From: Aurantibacter crassamenti
GTDB lineage: Bacteria > Bacteroidota > Bacteroidia > Flavobacteriales > Flavobacteriaceae
DNA length: 64,000 bases
NCBI RefSeq assembly: GCF_016811105.1
Contig: NZ_JAFBGM010000001.1
Coordinates: forward strand, 186,001 to 250,000
Direction: 5' to 3'
Part shown: in pieces, positions 52,391-60,034 of the stretch
How the letters are laid out: each line of letters begins with the position of its first letter
Numbering within the stretch: the stretch's first letter is position 1
Notes under the pieces: generated by a model
Database searches by the model: none
Told to the model about the DNA's origin: nothing
The model's input: the letters and a program-made list of their open reading frames with translations, nothing else
Program-made: the position numbers and the translations under genes

Positions 52391-52468
52391 AGATTTGTAA
52401 AGCAAAACAAAGAAGCAGTCCAATTAAACTTCTTTCGTGAACTTGTTGACACCTCATCAAATTTATAG
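52187..52468 (+). CDS. small GIY-YIG nuclease, copy 2
   Basis: This 93-residue single-domain protein has the GIY-YIG pattern: YLYILHS stands for the GIY part, YYTGES for the YIG part, with the conserved Arg in KPEERL, a His (LHNQH) and the metal-binding Glu in EDAQFLEKI. Such small proteins (UPF0213/YhbQ-like) are putative DNA endonucleases of unknown target. The C-terminus (KQNKEAVQLNFFRELV) is unlike that of copy 1. It lies directly behind a copied tRNA 3' end and terminator, so it may be weakly expressed. It could be the moving part of a small repeat element. Confidence 0.88.
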   Translation: MHYLYILHSKSIDKYYTGESVKPEERLALHNQHHFKSGFTKAASDWEIVLKHKCNTKEDAQFLEKIINRFVKQNKEAVQLNFFRELVDTSSNL

Positions 52469-52583
52469 CACCGTTCATCTATCGTCGCTGTTATTAAACA
52501 GACTTAACAGCCCTTCAACAAATAAATTAGCCTTAAGGCCAAACTAAGCCCAACTTTGCAGACTTAACCCGAAAATCCTATTT

Positions 52584-52754
52584 ATGAAAACAGTTTTACT
52601 TATTAAAGAAATTTATACAGAAGGTTTTAAAAACCTAGGAAACTTAATCGTTAAAAAATATTTTAAATTTTTTGCTTGGTTTAGTTTTATAATGTTCGCA
52701 ATTGTACTTTATGCTTTTATTTTTAGAGTATCAACAGGCTTTCCTTTTGAATAA
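52584..52754 (+). CDS. small membrane protein, 56 aa (possibly DUF6747-like)
   Basis: This short reading frame starts at ATG 52584 and ends at TAA 52752-52754. The product begins MKTVLLIKEIYTEGFKNLGN, continues with a basic stretch (LIVKKYFK) and one strong transmembrane helix (FFAWFSFIMFAIVLYAFIF), and ends RVSTGFPFE. It resembles a small Flavobacteriaceae membrane protein family that I recall as DUF6747; the name is uncertain. A CAACTTTG element (52551-52558), one base from the -7 consensus, and a following strong hairpin support a real transcription unit. Function is unknown. Confidence 0.7.
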   Translation: MKTVLLIKEIYTEGFKNLGNLIVKKYFKFFAWFSFIMFAIVLYAFIFRVSTGFPFE

Positions 52755-52839
52755 ATAAAAATTATAGAGAACATAATTTTATAGACTTCTTCTACTTTAA
52801 AGCGATTTAGCCTTGGCAATTTTGCACGTAGAAGCGTTT

Positions 52840-52890
52840 AAACAAAAAATGAAACCGCAATCAAATACGTTGCGGTTTCATTTTTTGTTT
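52840..52890 (+). terminator. long perfect hairpin terminator
   Basis: A 21-bp perfect inverted repeat (52840-52860 with 52870-52890; core ATGAAACCGCAA / TTGCGGTTTCAT) with a 9-base loop and A/T-runs on both sides, so it works in either direction. It lies 86 bp after the small membrane protein gene and separates it from the nucleoside hydrolase operon. Confidence 0.85.
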
Positions 52891-52953
52891 ATTTCAAGTA
52901 TTACAGTTCATAATTTATAACGATATCTACCTTATTAAATAATCACAATTCAT

Positions 52954-53016
52954 AGTAAGGATTACTTCATTTTACTACTTATAATAAATCTTCTAATCGA
53001 ATCAGTAATGATTACT
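52954..53016. promoter_or_regulatory. two matching palindromes upstream of the nucleoside hydrolase operon
   Basis: AGTAAGGATTACT (52954-52966) and AGTAATGATTACT (53004-53016) are near-identical 13-mers. The second is a perfect palindrome around a central G and the first has one mismatch. They are exactly 50 bp apart, about five helical turns, and the second ends 34 bp before the start codon. This arrangement is typical of a dimeric repressor or activator binding twice; the regulator is not encoded nearby. Confidence 0.55.
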
Positions 53017-53050
53017 ATCTTAAGAAAACAATATTTATTCTAACAATTTG

Positions 53051-53992
53051 ATGAAAAAGTCCCTAATATTTATTCACACTTTATTATTAGTTTTCACTGT
53101 TCTGAATTGTAAGGCTCAAGAAGTAAATGACAAAATTCAACTTATTATTGATGCAGATACCGCCAATGAAGTTGATGATCTTTTCGCTTTAGTTCGCGCA
53201 ATAAATGAACCGAAGTTTAATTTATTAGGCATTACTTCAGCACAATTTCACACCTCACCACTTGCTTCTGATTCTACAGTTTATGAGAGTCAAAAAATTA
53301 ATGAAGAATTAGTTCAATTACTTAATCACGAAGAAATAGTGCTGCCTTTAGGCAGTAATCATCCATTAAAAAATATTTCAAGCCCCGCACAATCAGAGGC
53401 TGCTGATTTCATTATAAAAAAAGCACATGAATTGAAAGAGGGTCAAAAATTACAAGTCGTAATTTTAGGACCCTGCACAAACCTAGCATCTGCTATTTTA
53501 AAAGACCCTAGTATTATACCGAAAATTCAAGCTCATTATATTGGTTTTTGGCATAATACAACTACAAACACCTATGATAAAAAAGAATTCAACACAAATA
53601 ATGACCCGCTTGCCGTTGATGTGCTTTTAAATGCGCCTAAACTTGATTTCTCTGTTATGACTGCTACTACTTCTCAACATTTGGTATTTAGCAAAAAGGA
53701 AGTTGACCAGTATTTAAAAGGTAAGGGAGGAATCTCTGATCTTTTAGTAAACCGCTGGGAGACTTATGACAGATGGTGGACCAAAGAAGACCCTGAAAAA
53801 CAAAAATGGATTATGTGGGATCTCGCAATTATTGAGGCCTTAATTCATACTGAATTGGCAGAAAAAACTACATTTATAACACCAAAAGAGAATTTACAGC
53901 GTCCCATAACAATATATACGAAAATTGCGGTGGCGAAAATGAAAGCTGATTTTTGGACCAGTATTAAAAAATATCAAATCAATAAAAATTGA
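53051..53992 (+). CDS. exported nucleoside hydrolase (IUNH family)
   Basis: This 313-residue protein starts at ATG 53051 (an in-frame TTG lies just before). A signal sequence (FIHTLLLVFTVLNCKAQ) may be a lipobox with Cys19. The calcium-binding N-terminus LIIDADTANEVDDLFALV carries the family Asp cluster (D-x-D-x4-E-V-D-D). VVILGPCTNLASAI and NTNNDPLAVDVLL follow the usual order. The family hydrolyses the N-glycosidic bond of ribonucleosides to ribose and base. Export would place it on extracellular nucleosides, perhaps products of the secreted nuclease and phosphatases. It heads a three-gene operon, 3 bp before the kinase. Confidence 0.9.
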   Translation: MKKSLIFIHTLLLVFTVLNCKAQEVNDKIQLIIDADTANEVDDLFALVRAINEPKFNLLGITSAQFHTSPLASDSTVYESQKINEELVQLLNHEEIVLPLGSNHPLKNISSPAQSEAADFIIKKAHELKEGQKLQVVILGPCTNLASAILKDPSIIPKIQAHYIGFWHNTTTNTYDKKEFNTNNDPLAVDVLLNAPKLDFSVMTATTSQHLVFSKKEVDQYLKGKGGISDLLVNRWETYDRWWTKEDPEKQKWIMWDLAIIEALIHTELAEKTTFITPKENLQRPITIYTKIAVAKMKADFWTSIKKYQINKN

Positions 53993-53995
53993 TCA

Positions 53996-54970
53996 ATGAA
54001 TACTTTTGACCAAAATACTCTTATCTCAGCCTTGCAAGAATATTTGCACGTAAACAATTGGCTACTCTCAAAAAACGAAGCCATTTTAGCAATAGAAAAA
54101 CCAGGTGAGGGCAATATGAATGTTGTTTTACGTATTAAAACGAATCAACGTTCATTTATTCTAAAACAGTCACGTCCATTTGTTCAAAAGTATCAGCAAA
54201 TAGCCGCTCCATTAGAAAGGCTATATGTAGAATATCAATTCTACAAAACATTAAAACAAAGCGCATTAAGCGCGCATATGCCTAAAATATTAGGCTTTGA
54301 CATTCAAGACTATTTAATGCTTTTAGAAGATCTTGGTGATTGTGAAGATATGGTCACCATTTATAACAAAAAAGAAGTTGACAAGAAGGTATTTCAAAAA
54401 TTGATATTTATTATTGGGCTTATTCATCGCACAAAAGTGACTGATGATTTTCCTGAGAATAAAGAAATGCGCCAACTAAACCATCAACATATTTTTGTAC
54501 TACCTTTTTTAGAAAACAATGGGTTTTCTTTGGATGAAGTTCAAATGGGGCTTCAAGAATTATCACTACCCTACAAGCAAGATAAAGCCCTAAAAAAAGT
54601 AATTAAAAAAGTAGGAAAAAAATATCTATCTAAAGGAAATACCCTTTTACATGGCGATTATTATCCCGGAAGTTGGATGACCGAAAAAAACAACCTTTAT
54701 GTTATTGATCCTGAATTCAGTTTTAAAGGATTCGCTGAATTTGACTTAGGGGTTATGGCTGCACATTTAATAATGGCTACAGGAAAGAAAAAATATTTAA
54801 ATCGCATATATCAGAATTATGATGGCGAAGTTGATTTTAAATTACTTTCACGAGTTGCAGGTATTGAGATAATGAGACGCATTATAGGCCTGGCGCAATT
54901 GCCATTAGATAGAACAATTGAAGAGAAAAAAGCACTCTTAAAAAAAGCACGCAAAATGATTCTAGCATGA
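53996..54970 (+). CDS. aminoglycoside-phosphotransferase-fold kinase, MTR-kinase-like
   Basis: This 324-residue cytosolic kinase-fold protein has no signal peptide. A nucleotide loop (KPGEGNMNVVLRIKT) and a Lys in SFILKQSRPFVQ form the N-lobe. The catalytic loop is LLHGDYYPGSWM and the metal Asp lies in VIDPEFSFKGFAEFDLGVMAAH. HGD..PGS followed by IDPEF.F.G..EFD is close to S-methyl-5-thioribose kinases, which phosphorylate a ribose-type sugar at C1. Beside a nucleoside hydrolase the likely substrate is ribose or a related pentose, but this is inference. It overlaps the next gene by 4 bp (ATGA). Confidence 0.8.
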   Translation: MNTFDQNTLISALQEYLHVNNWLLSKNEAILAIEKPGEGNMNVVLRIKTNQRSFILKQSRPFVQKYQQIAAPLERLYVEYQFYKTLKQSALSAHMPKILGFDIQDYLMLLEDLGDCEDMVTIYNKKEVDKKVFQKLIFIIGLIHRTKVTDDFPENKEMRQLNHQHIFVLPFLENNGFSLDEVQMGLQELSLPYKQDKALKKVIKKVGKKYLSKGNTLLHGDYYPGSWMTEKNNLYVIDPEFSFKGFAEFDLGVMAAHLIMATGKKKYLNRIYQNYDGEVDFKLLSRVAGIEIMRRIIGLAQLPLDRTIEEKKALLKKARKMILA

Positions 54971-56250
54971 AAATCAAACTGATTATTGCCACTTGTACTA
55001 TTTTCGTTACTCTACTTTCATGTAAAGAATCTGAATCTAAAGTAGATATACCTTCACCCAAAAAGTCGGCATTTATAGCTGACACTATTAAGCTATCTAA
55101 AGAAGAATATTATGATAAGGTATTAGGTGCATTAGTTGGCTCCGCAATAGGTGATGCAATGGGGGCTTCTACAGAAATGTGGCACAGAAATGAGATTCAA
55201 TTAAAATACGGATATATTAATGGCCTTACTGCTGCAACTCGAGAACAGTCACCAGAAGGTACTTGGGACCATAACCTTCTCGCCGGAGCAACTACTGATG
55301 ACACCCGTTGGAAATATTTTATGGTTAACTATTTTTCAAGCAATAAAGTAAAATTAAGCCCTGAGCAATTTTCAAAATTTATTACAGACTACTATGCATC
55401 ATTAACCAAAGAGTTAGGAGGTGATGCTATTGCTAAAAACCCTGATTTATTAGACAATCAAATTGAAAAAGTAGATTGGATAAAAGAATGGGCACGGGTT
55501 GCACTAGCTTATCAGAATAATGGCAAAGCCTATCAAAAAGCACTAAACCGTTTTTATGGCGGCGAAATGTCTTGTGCCGGACAATTATATACGCCCATGT
55601 TCGGGTTAATTGCAAACAACCCTGAAGAAGCTTACAGCACTGCCTATGAGCATTCAATTTTTGATATAGGGTATGCTAAAGATATTTCTGGCCTTGTGGC
55701 CGCGATGACGCAAACAGCCATGCAAACAAAGAATATAGATTCAATTCTCAACACTGCCATTTTTGTAGATCCTTTAGGTTATAAAAGCAGTAGGTTGGTA
55801 ATGCGAATTAGTCAAAATGTTCTTGATGCTGCACGCCGTACCGTTTTAGTTTCAAGAAATTTAAGTTTAGAAAAAGATTCTCTAGTTACGGCGGTTCCAA
55901 AAGGATATACTCATACCGAGCAAGATTGGTTGCAACAAGATTATTTATATACCTATTTAGATAATGATAAAAAGGCAATTGCCTTTCATGCTGGTGAAAT
56001 TTGGCAAATTACGGTAACCGCTATTGCTTTTGGTCAAGGTGATTTTGAAAAAACAATGCAATTCATTGTAAACTATGGTCGTGACAATGATACAGTCGCA
56101 GCTGTTGCAGGAATGATTCTAGGCGCAAAAGATGGTTATTCGAATTTACCAACACCTTTAAAAACTACTATTTTAAAAGTTAGCAAAGAAAACATGGGTA
56201 TTGATTTAGAAGCAATGGCACATGAAATGACCACATCTTTTTATCAGTAA
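54967..56250 (+). CDS. ADP-ribosylglycohydrolase-family lipoprotein
   Basis: This 427-residue protein has a lipoprotein signal (TIFVTLLSCKESES). The fold is the all-helical DraG/ADPRH type: LGALVGSAIGDAMGASTEMW at about 45-65, the first metal motif GATTDDTRWKYFM at about 105, and the second metal motif GRDNDTVAAVAGMILGAKDG at about 380. These are the Asp/Thr ligands for two magnesium ions. The family removes ADP-ribose from proteins or small molecules or hydrolyses ADP-ribose derivatives. An exported, membrane-anchored member is unusual because most are cytosolic. It is translationally coupled to the kinase. Confidence 0.88.
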   Translation: MKIKLIIATCTIFVTLLSCKESESKVDIPSPKKSAFIADTIKLSKEEYYDKVLGALVGSAIGDAMGASTEMWHRNEIQLKYGYINGLTAATREQSPEGTWDHNLLAGATTDDTRWKYFMVNYFSSNKVKLSPEQFSKFITDYYASLTKELGGDAIAKNPDLLDNQIEKVDWIKEWARVALAYQNNGKAYQKALNRFYGGEMSCAGQLYTPMFGLIANNPEEAYSTAYEHSIFDIGYAKDISGLVAAMTQTAMQTKNIDSILNTAIFVDPLGYKSSRLVMRISQNVLDAARRTVLVSRNLSLEKDSLVTAVPKGYTHTEQDWLQQDYLYTYLDNDKKAIAFHAGEIWQITVTAIAFGQGDFEKTMQFIVNYGRDNDTVAAVAGMILGAKDGYSNLPTPLKTTILKVSKENMGIDLEAMAHEMTTSFYQ

Positions 56251-56263
56251 AATAAAACCTCGA

Positions 56264-57823
56264 TTACCAAATACGTGAAACCTTATTTAATCCGAAATCA
56301 TTAAACAATAGTTCGTCTTCACTTAAATTTTCAAGAATCAGACTATTGTACGGTTCATTAGGAAAAAGTTGAGCAGTCATTACATGTTGCCCCTCATTAA
56401 TAAAAATTTCTATTGATGATTGATCAACCAAAATTCGTACTTCGTATGCATCTTCTGGCAATTCATTAATTGGCATTTTCTGAATACTTCCAAAATCTTC
56501 TTGAAATTCGGTCTTACCTGAATTCACTCTATTAAGGGTAACCATATTTTCATCATCACTTACCGTCAGTATAACTTCTTCTTTTAAAGAATTACTCAAG
56601 CTTAATTGAAAATTTTTAGCTTTCGTTTTAAACCGAATTTCAGACTGATTTAAATCTTTAAAATTCAATATTTCATTCCCGTTACTTGCAATTGAAATAT
56701 CTTTTGTTTCACCTTCAGAAATAATATTTTGAAGATTATCTATCGGATAATTCAATAAGGTATAAGCACCATCAATTTTACTTAAACTCAGTGTTCTAGG
56801 TAAGGTCATAGCACTACGCCATTTTTCAGTAGGTGTATCTCTTGCGTACGTCCAGTTACTCATCCAACCAATAAAAATTCGTTCATCATTAGGCTCATTA
56901 TCATAGGTAACCCCAGCATAATTATCGGTACCCCAATCAATCCATTTAATATCTTTTTGATTGGTGGTAAAAGTTTTTCCATCAAAATCACCAATAAAAT
57001 ATTGAGTTCCACTGCCGCCATTTGGTGCACCCGGATTAATGCTAATTAGCAATACCCATTTTTCTTCTTCAGTATCACCAACTTTCAATTTAAATAAATC
57101 AGGACATTCCCAAACTCCGCCATGAGCCCCAATTTCTTTACCAAATTTACCAGTCAACGACCACGATTTTAAATCTTTAGAACTATAAAATTGCGCATGA
57201 TCACCCGCTACTAAGGTTAAAACCCAGTTTTTTGATGGCTCATGCCACATCACTTTAGGATCTCTAAAATCTTTGATATCTGTATTTCCTATTACCGGAT
57301 TGCCCTCATACTTTACCCATGAATCTCCATTATCTAAACTATACGCAATACCCTGCGTCTGAAAATCTTTTCTACCCGCTTTTTCTCCTTCCATCAAATG
57401 ATAGGTATAAATTGCCACGAGAGGTGGGTTTTCTAATGAACCAAAACCTGAAGTATTCTGTTTGTCAAGCACAGCACCACCTGAAAAAATTAAGCCCAAT
57501 TCATCAGGGTATAAAGCAATAGGTTTATGTTGCCAATGAATTAAATCTTTACTTGTAGCATGCCCCCAATGCATTGGCCCCCAAACAATATCTTCTGGGT
57601 AATACTGATAAAACAAATGGTAAATTCCATTATGGTATACCATACCATTTGGATCATTCATCCATTTTTCTTCGGGTGTAAAATGATACTGAGACCGATA
57701 AGGCTCATTGTAATATAGTGAATCAACTAGATCATTAGAAACTACTGTTTCAACCTTCTTTTGCTGTTCTTTACAGGCAAAAAATGTCATTGAAATTAAT
57801 AGTATAATTAAGAGATTTCTCAT
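56264..57823 (-). CDS. GH32 fructan hydrolase, lipoprotein
   Basis: This 519-residue protein has a lipoprotein signal (LLISMTFFACKEQ). The five-bladed GH32 propeller carries all three catalytic motifs: the nucleophile Asp in EKWMNDPNGMVYH, the transition-state stabiliser in FRDPKVMWH and the acid/base Glu in WECPDLFKL. A C-terminal beta-sandwich (about 380-519) ends with SSIEIFINEG. It is a secreted levanase, inulinase or beta-fructosidase. No SusC/SusD pair or fructokinase lies nearby, so the locus is not a full fructan utilisation cluster. It is convergent with the ADP-ribosylglycohydrolase gene and divergent from the rhodanese gene. Confidence 0.93.
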   Translation of the reverse strand: MRNLLIILLISMTFFACKEQQKKVETVVSNDLVDSLYYNEPYRSQYHFTPEEKWMNDPNGMVYHNGIYHLFYQYYPEDIVWGPMHWGHATSKDLIHWQHKPIALYPDELGLIFSGGAVLDKQNTSGFGSLENPPLVAIYTYHLMEGEKAGRKDFQTQGIAYSLDNGDSWVKYEGNPVIGNTDIKDFRDPKVMWHEPSKNWVLTLVAGDHAQFYSSKDLKSWSLTGKFGKEIGAHGGVWECPDLFKLKVGDTEEEKWVLLISINPGAPNGGSGTQYFIGDFDGKTFTTNQKDIKWIDWGTDNYAGVTYDNEPNDERIFIGWMSNWTYARDTPTEKWRSAMTLPRTLSLSKIDGAYTLLNYPIDNLQNIISEGETKDISIASNGNEILNFKDLNQSEIRFKTKAKNFQLSLSNSLKEEVILTVSDDENMVTLNRVNSGKTEFQEDFGSIQKMPINELPEDAYEVRILVDQSSIEIFINEGQHVMTAQLFPNEPYNSLILENLSEDELLFNDFGLNKVSRIW

Positions 57824-57877
57824 GGATTGAATCGTTAGTGTCGTTAATAGAAATATATAATAACATCCCTAAAATAG

Positions 57878-57885
57878 TATATTTG
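57878..57885 (+). promoter_or_regulatory. -7 promoter box of the rhodanese/arsenosugar-type cluster
   Basis: TATATTTG matches TAnnTTTG. A start site about 7 bases further (near 57893) would leave only about 14 bases before the proposed start codon at 57907. Confidence 0.5.
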
Positions 57886-57906
57886 CGGTAATAAATAGAT
57901 AGCATT

Positions 57907-58443
57907 CTGAAAATAGCCTTAAACATTTTACTATTCATACTAATTGCAACCAATGCAATAGCTCAAACGAAAATTGATCGTTCACTCAAGCAATTGAATA
58001 GCGAAAGTGTACCGTACATAAAAGTTGATAGTCTTTCAAAAATAGCTGATATAATTTTGCTTGATACAAGAGAAAAAGCAGAATACGATGTCAGTCATCT
58101 TAAGAATGCTATTTGGGTTGGTTACAATGAATTTGAAATTGACTCCGTTTTAAATAAAATTCCAAATGCTAAAAGTAAAATAGTTGTTTACTGCTCAATT
58201 GGGGTACGCTCAGAAGATGTTGGTGAAAAGCTACAAAAAGCTGGCTATTCAAATATCAGCAATTTATATGGTGGAATTTTCGAATGGAAAAATGAAGGCA
58301 AACTAGTGTATGACACCCTAGGTAATGAAACTGAACAAGTGCATGCATATAATAAAAATTGGGGTAAATTATTAACTGCAGGTGAAAAGGTTTACAATAA
58401 AAAGAAAGCAAAAAACAAGCGGAAAGTTATAATAAACAATTAA
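57907..58443 (+). CDS. exported rhodanese-like protein with a probable non-ATG start
   Basis: The frame is open from 57895 and encodes, from CTG 57907, a good signal peptide (KIALNILLFILIATNAIAQ). The rhodanese domain follows (about 50-140) with LLDTREKAEYDVSHLKNA and the active-site loop CSIGVRS; the cysteine and Arg fit the sulfurtransferase or phosphatase-like loop C-x4-R-S. No ATG or GTG lies upstream in frame, so translation begins at CTG 57907 or ATT 57904, or the ATG has been lost; the later TTG at 57994 would remove the signal peptide. Rhodanese genes occur in arsenosugar-type clusters, and this gene is 32 bp before the TIGR04282-like gene. Confidence 0.75.
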   Translation: MKIALNILLFILIATNAIAQTKIDRSLKQLNSESVPYIKVDSLSKIADIILLDTREKAEYDVSHLKNAIWVGYNEFEIDSVLNKIPNAKSKIVVYCSIGVRSEDVGEKLQKAGYSNISNLYGGIFEWKNEGKLVYDTLGNETEQVHAYNKNWGKLLTAGEKVYNKKKAKNKRKVIINN

Positions 58444-58475
58444 TAACTTCTAATCACTTATAAATTTATCAAGTA

Positions 58476-59153
58476 TTGGGTATTATAGTTAACAATCAGA
58501 ATCAAGAAAATAAAAAAACAGTCCACTACAATCTTGTTGACTCTAAAAACTTACTCCTTATTTTCACCCGCAACCCTGTTTTAGGCAAGTGCAAAACACG
58601 ACTTGCCGCAAAAGTAGGTGATGAAGCTGCCTTAGAAATTTATAAATTTTTATTGCAACATACAGTTTCTTTCACACAGAATTTAAATGCTGTCAAACAA
58701 GTTTTTTACTCTGAGGATATCTGGGAAAATGACATTTGGAATTCTATGTTCTTTGATAAAAAATTACAAGTAGGGGCAGATTTAGGCATACGAATGGCTA
58801 ATGCTTTTCAAGATGGATTTACATCTGGGTTTGAAAAGATAATCGTTATTGGCAGTGATATGTATGATTTAAGTCAGAACGATATAGAAGCTGCTTTTAC
58901 ATCCTTAGAAAAAAATGATTTTGTAATTGGCCCAGCAGACGACGGAGGATATTATTTATTAGGAATGAAAAAATTCAATGCTGCACTTTTTCAAAATAAA
59001 AAATGGGGAACTTCATCAGTTCTTGAAAGTACGGTACAAAATTTAGAGGGTGAAAAATTGGAATTACTTCCCATCCGAAATGATATTGATGTTTATGAAG
59101 ACATTGAAAACCAAAAAGTCTTTTATCCATTTATAAAACACATGAAAGCATGA
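58476..59153 (+). CDS. TIGR04282-like glycosyltransferase (DUF2064, arsenosugar type)
   Basis: This cytosolic protein has about 225 residues. The start is TTG 58476 because no ATG precedes the conserved region; the true start could be slightly different. The nucleotidyl/glycosyltransferase-A fold begins with LLLIFTRNPVLGKCKTRLAA, followed by QVGADLGIRMANAFQDGF, VIGSDMYDL and DFVIGPADDGGYYLLGM. This is the arsenosugar-biosynthesis-associated family TIGR04282. In that pathway it is proposed to help build the sugar-linked product. It overlaps the PNP gene by 4 bp. Confidence 0.85.
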   Translation: MGIIVNNQNQENKKTVHYNLVDSKNLLLIFTRNPVLGKCKTRLAAKVGDEAALEIYKFLLQHTVSFTQNLNAVKQVFYSEDIWENDIWNSMFFDKKLQVGADLGIRMANAFQDGFTSGFEKIIVIGSDMYDLSQNDIEAAFTSLEKNDFVIGPADDGGYYLLGMKKFNAALFQNKKWGTSSVLESTVQNLEGEKLELLPIRNDIDVYEDIENQKVFYPFIKHMKA

Positions 59154-59965
59154 CACAAAAACAATTAGATGAATCGGTTGCTTATTTAAAAAGCAAAGGA
59201 TTTGATTCACCTGAAATAGGCATAGTTTTAGGAACAGGTCTTGGAAAATTAGTTGATATTATTCAAGACCCAATTGTAGCTCACTATAACCATATTCCGT
59301 TTTTCCCACTAGCTACTGTAGAATTTCATACCGGCAAACTTATATTCGGTAGTATTGAAAACAAGAAAGTTGTAGTCATGCAAGGGCGTTTTCATTTATA
59401 TGAAGGTTATGATTTTCAAGACATCACCTACCCTATTCGGGTTATGCATTTATTAGGCATTCAAAAATTATTCATTTCTAATGCTGCTGGCGCCATAAAT
59501 CTCGATTATAAAAAAGGTGACATGATGCTCATTGAAGACCACATTAATATGCAAGGTGGCTCTCCATTAGCATTCAAAAACGTTGGAAAATTTGGTGACC
59601 GTTTTGTTGATATGATGGAACCGTATGACGTTGACATGCGCCAAAAATTAATTGCCATTGCTGAACGAGAAGGCATTAATTTAAGATCGGGAGTTTACAC
59701 TTCAGTAGTGGGCCCGCAATTAGAAACCAAAGCAGAATACCGAATGCTAAAACTTATTGGTTCAGATGCGGTAGGTATGAGCACAGTACCTGAAGTCATT
59801 GTTGCCAATCATTTGAGACTGCCTGTTGTTGCCGTCTCTGTTTTAACTGACGAATGTGATCCAGACAATTTACAACCTGTTAATATTGAAGAAATCATAA
59901 GAATAGCAGGCGAAACAGAGCCAAAAATGATAAAACTACTTTCAGAGCTCATAAAAGTAGTTTAA
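59150..59965 (+). CDS. purine-nucleoside phosphorylase (class I)
   Basis: This 271-residue cytosolic enzyme phosphorolyses purine nucleosides to base and ribose-1-phosphate. Motifs in order are IGIVLGTGLGKLVDII, the phosphate site FHTGKLIFG, VVVMQGRFHLYEGYD, ISNAAGAINLDYKKGD, VGPQLETKAEYRML and DAVGMSTVPEVIVANH. Class I PNPs are usually trimeric and prefer guanosine and inosine. Placed between two arsenosugar-type glycosyltransferases, it may instead remove adenine from an arsenical nucleoside intermediate; that is the role proposed in arsenosugar clusters. It overlaps the upstream gene by 4 bp. Confidence 0.93.
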   Translation: MTQKQLDESVAYLKSKGFDSPEIGIVLGTGLGKLVDIIQDPIVAHYNHIPFFPLATVEFHTGKLIFGSIENKKVVVMQGRFHLYEGYDFQDITYPIRVMHLLGIQKLFISNAAGAINLDYKKGDMMLIEDHINMQGGSPLAFKNVGKFGDRFVDMMEPYDVDMRQKLIAIAEREGINLRSGVYTSVVGPQLETKAEYRMLKLIGSDAVGMSTVPEVIVANHLRLPVVAVSVLTDECDPDNLQPVNIEEIIRIAGETEPKMIKLLSELIKVV

Positions 59966-60034
59966 CGAATATGAATACAATTTGTAAGGTTTGGAACAAC
60001 TATTGAACTAAACTATGAAAGTAAATATATTTCG

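Noticed and set aside
51714-52468. Classical integrative element or prophage at tRNA-Phe
   Set aside because: No integrase, excisionase, transposase or phage gene is present; only short repeat units with GIY-YIG genes are seen.
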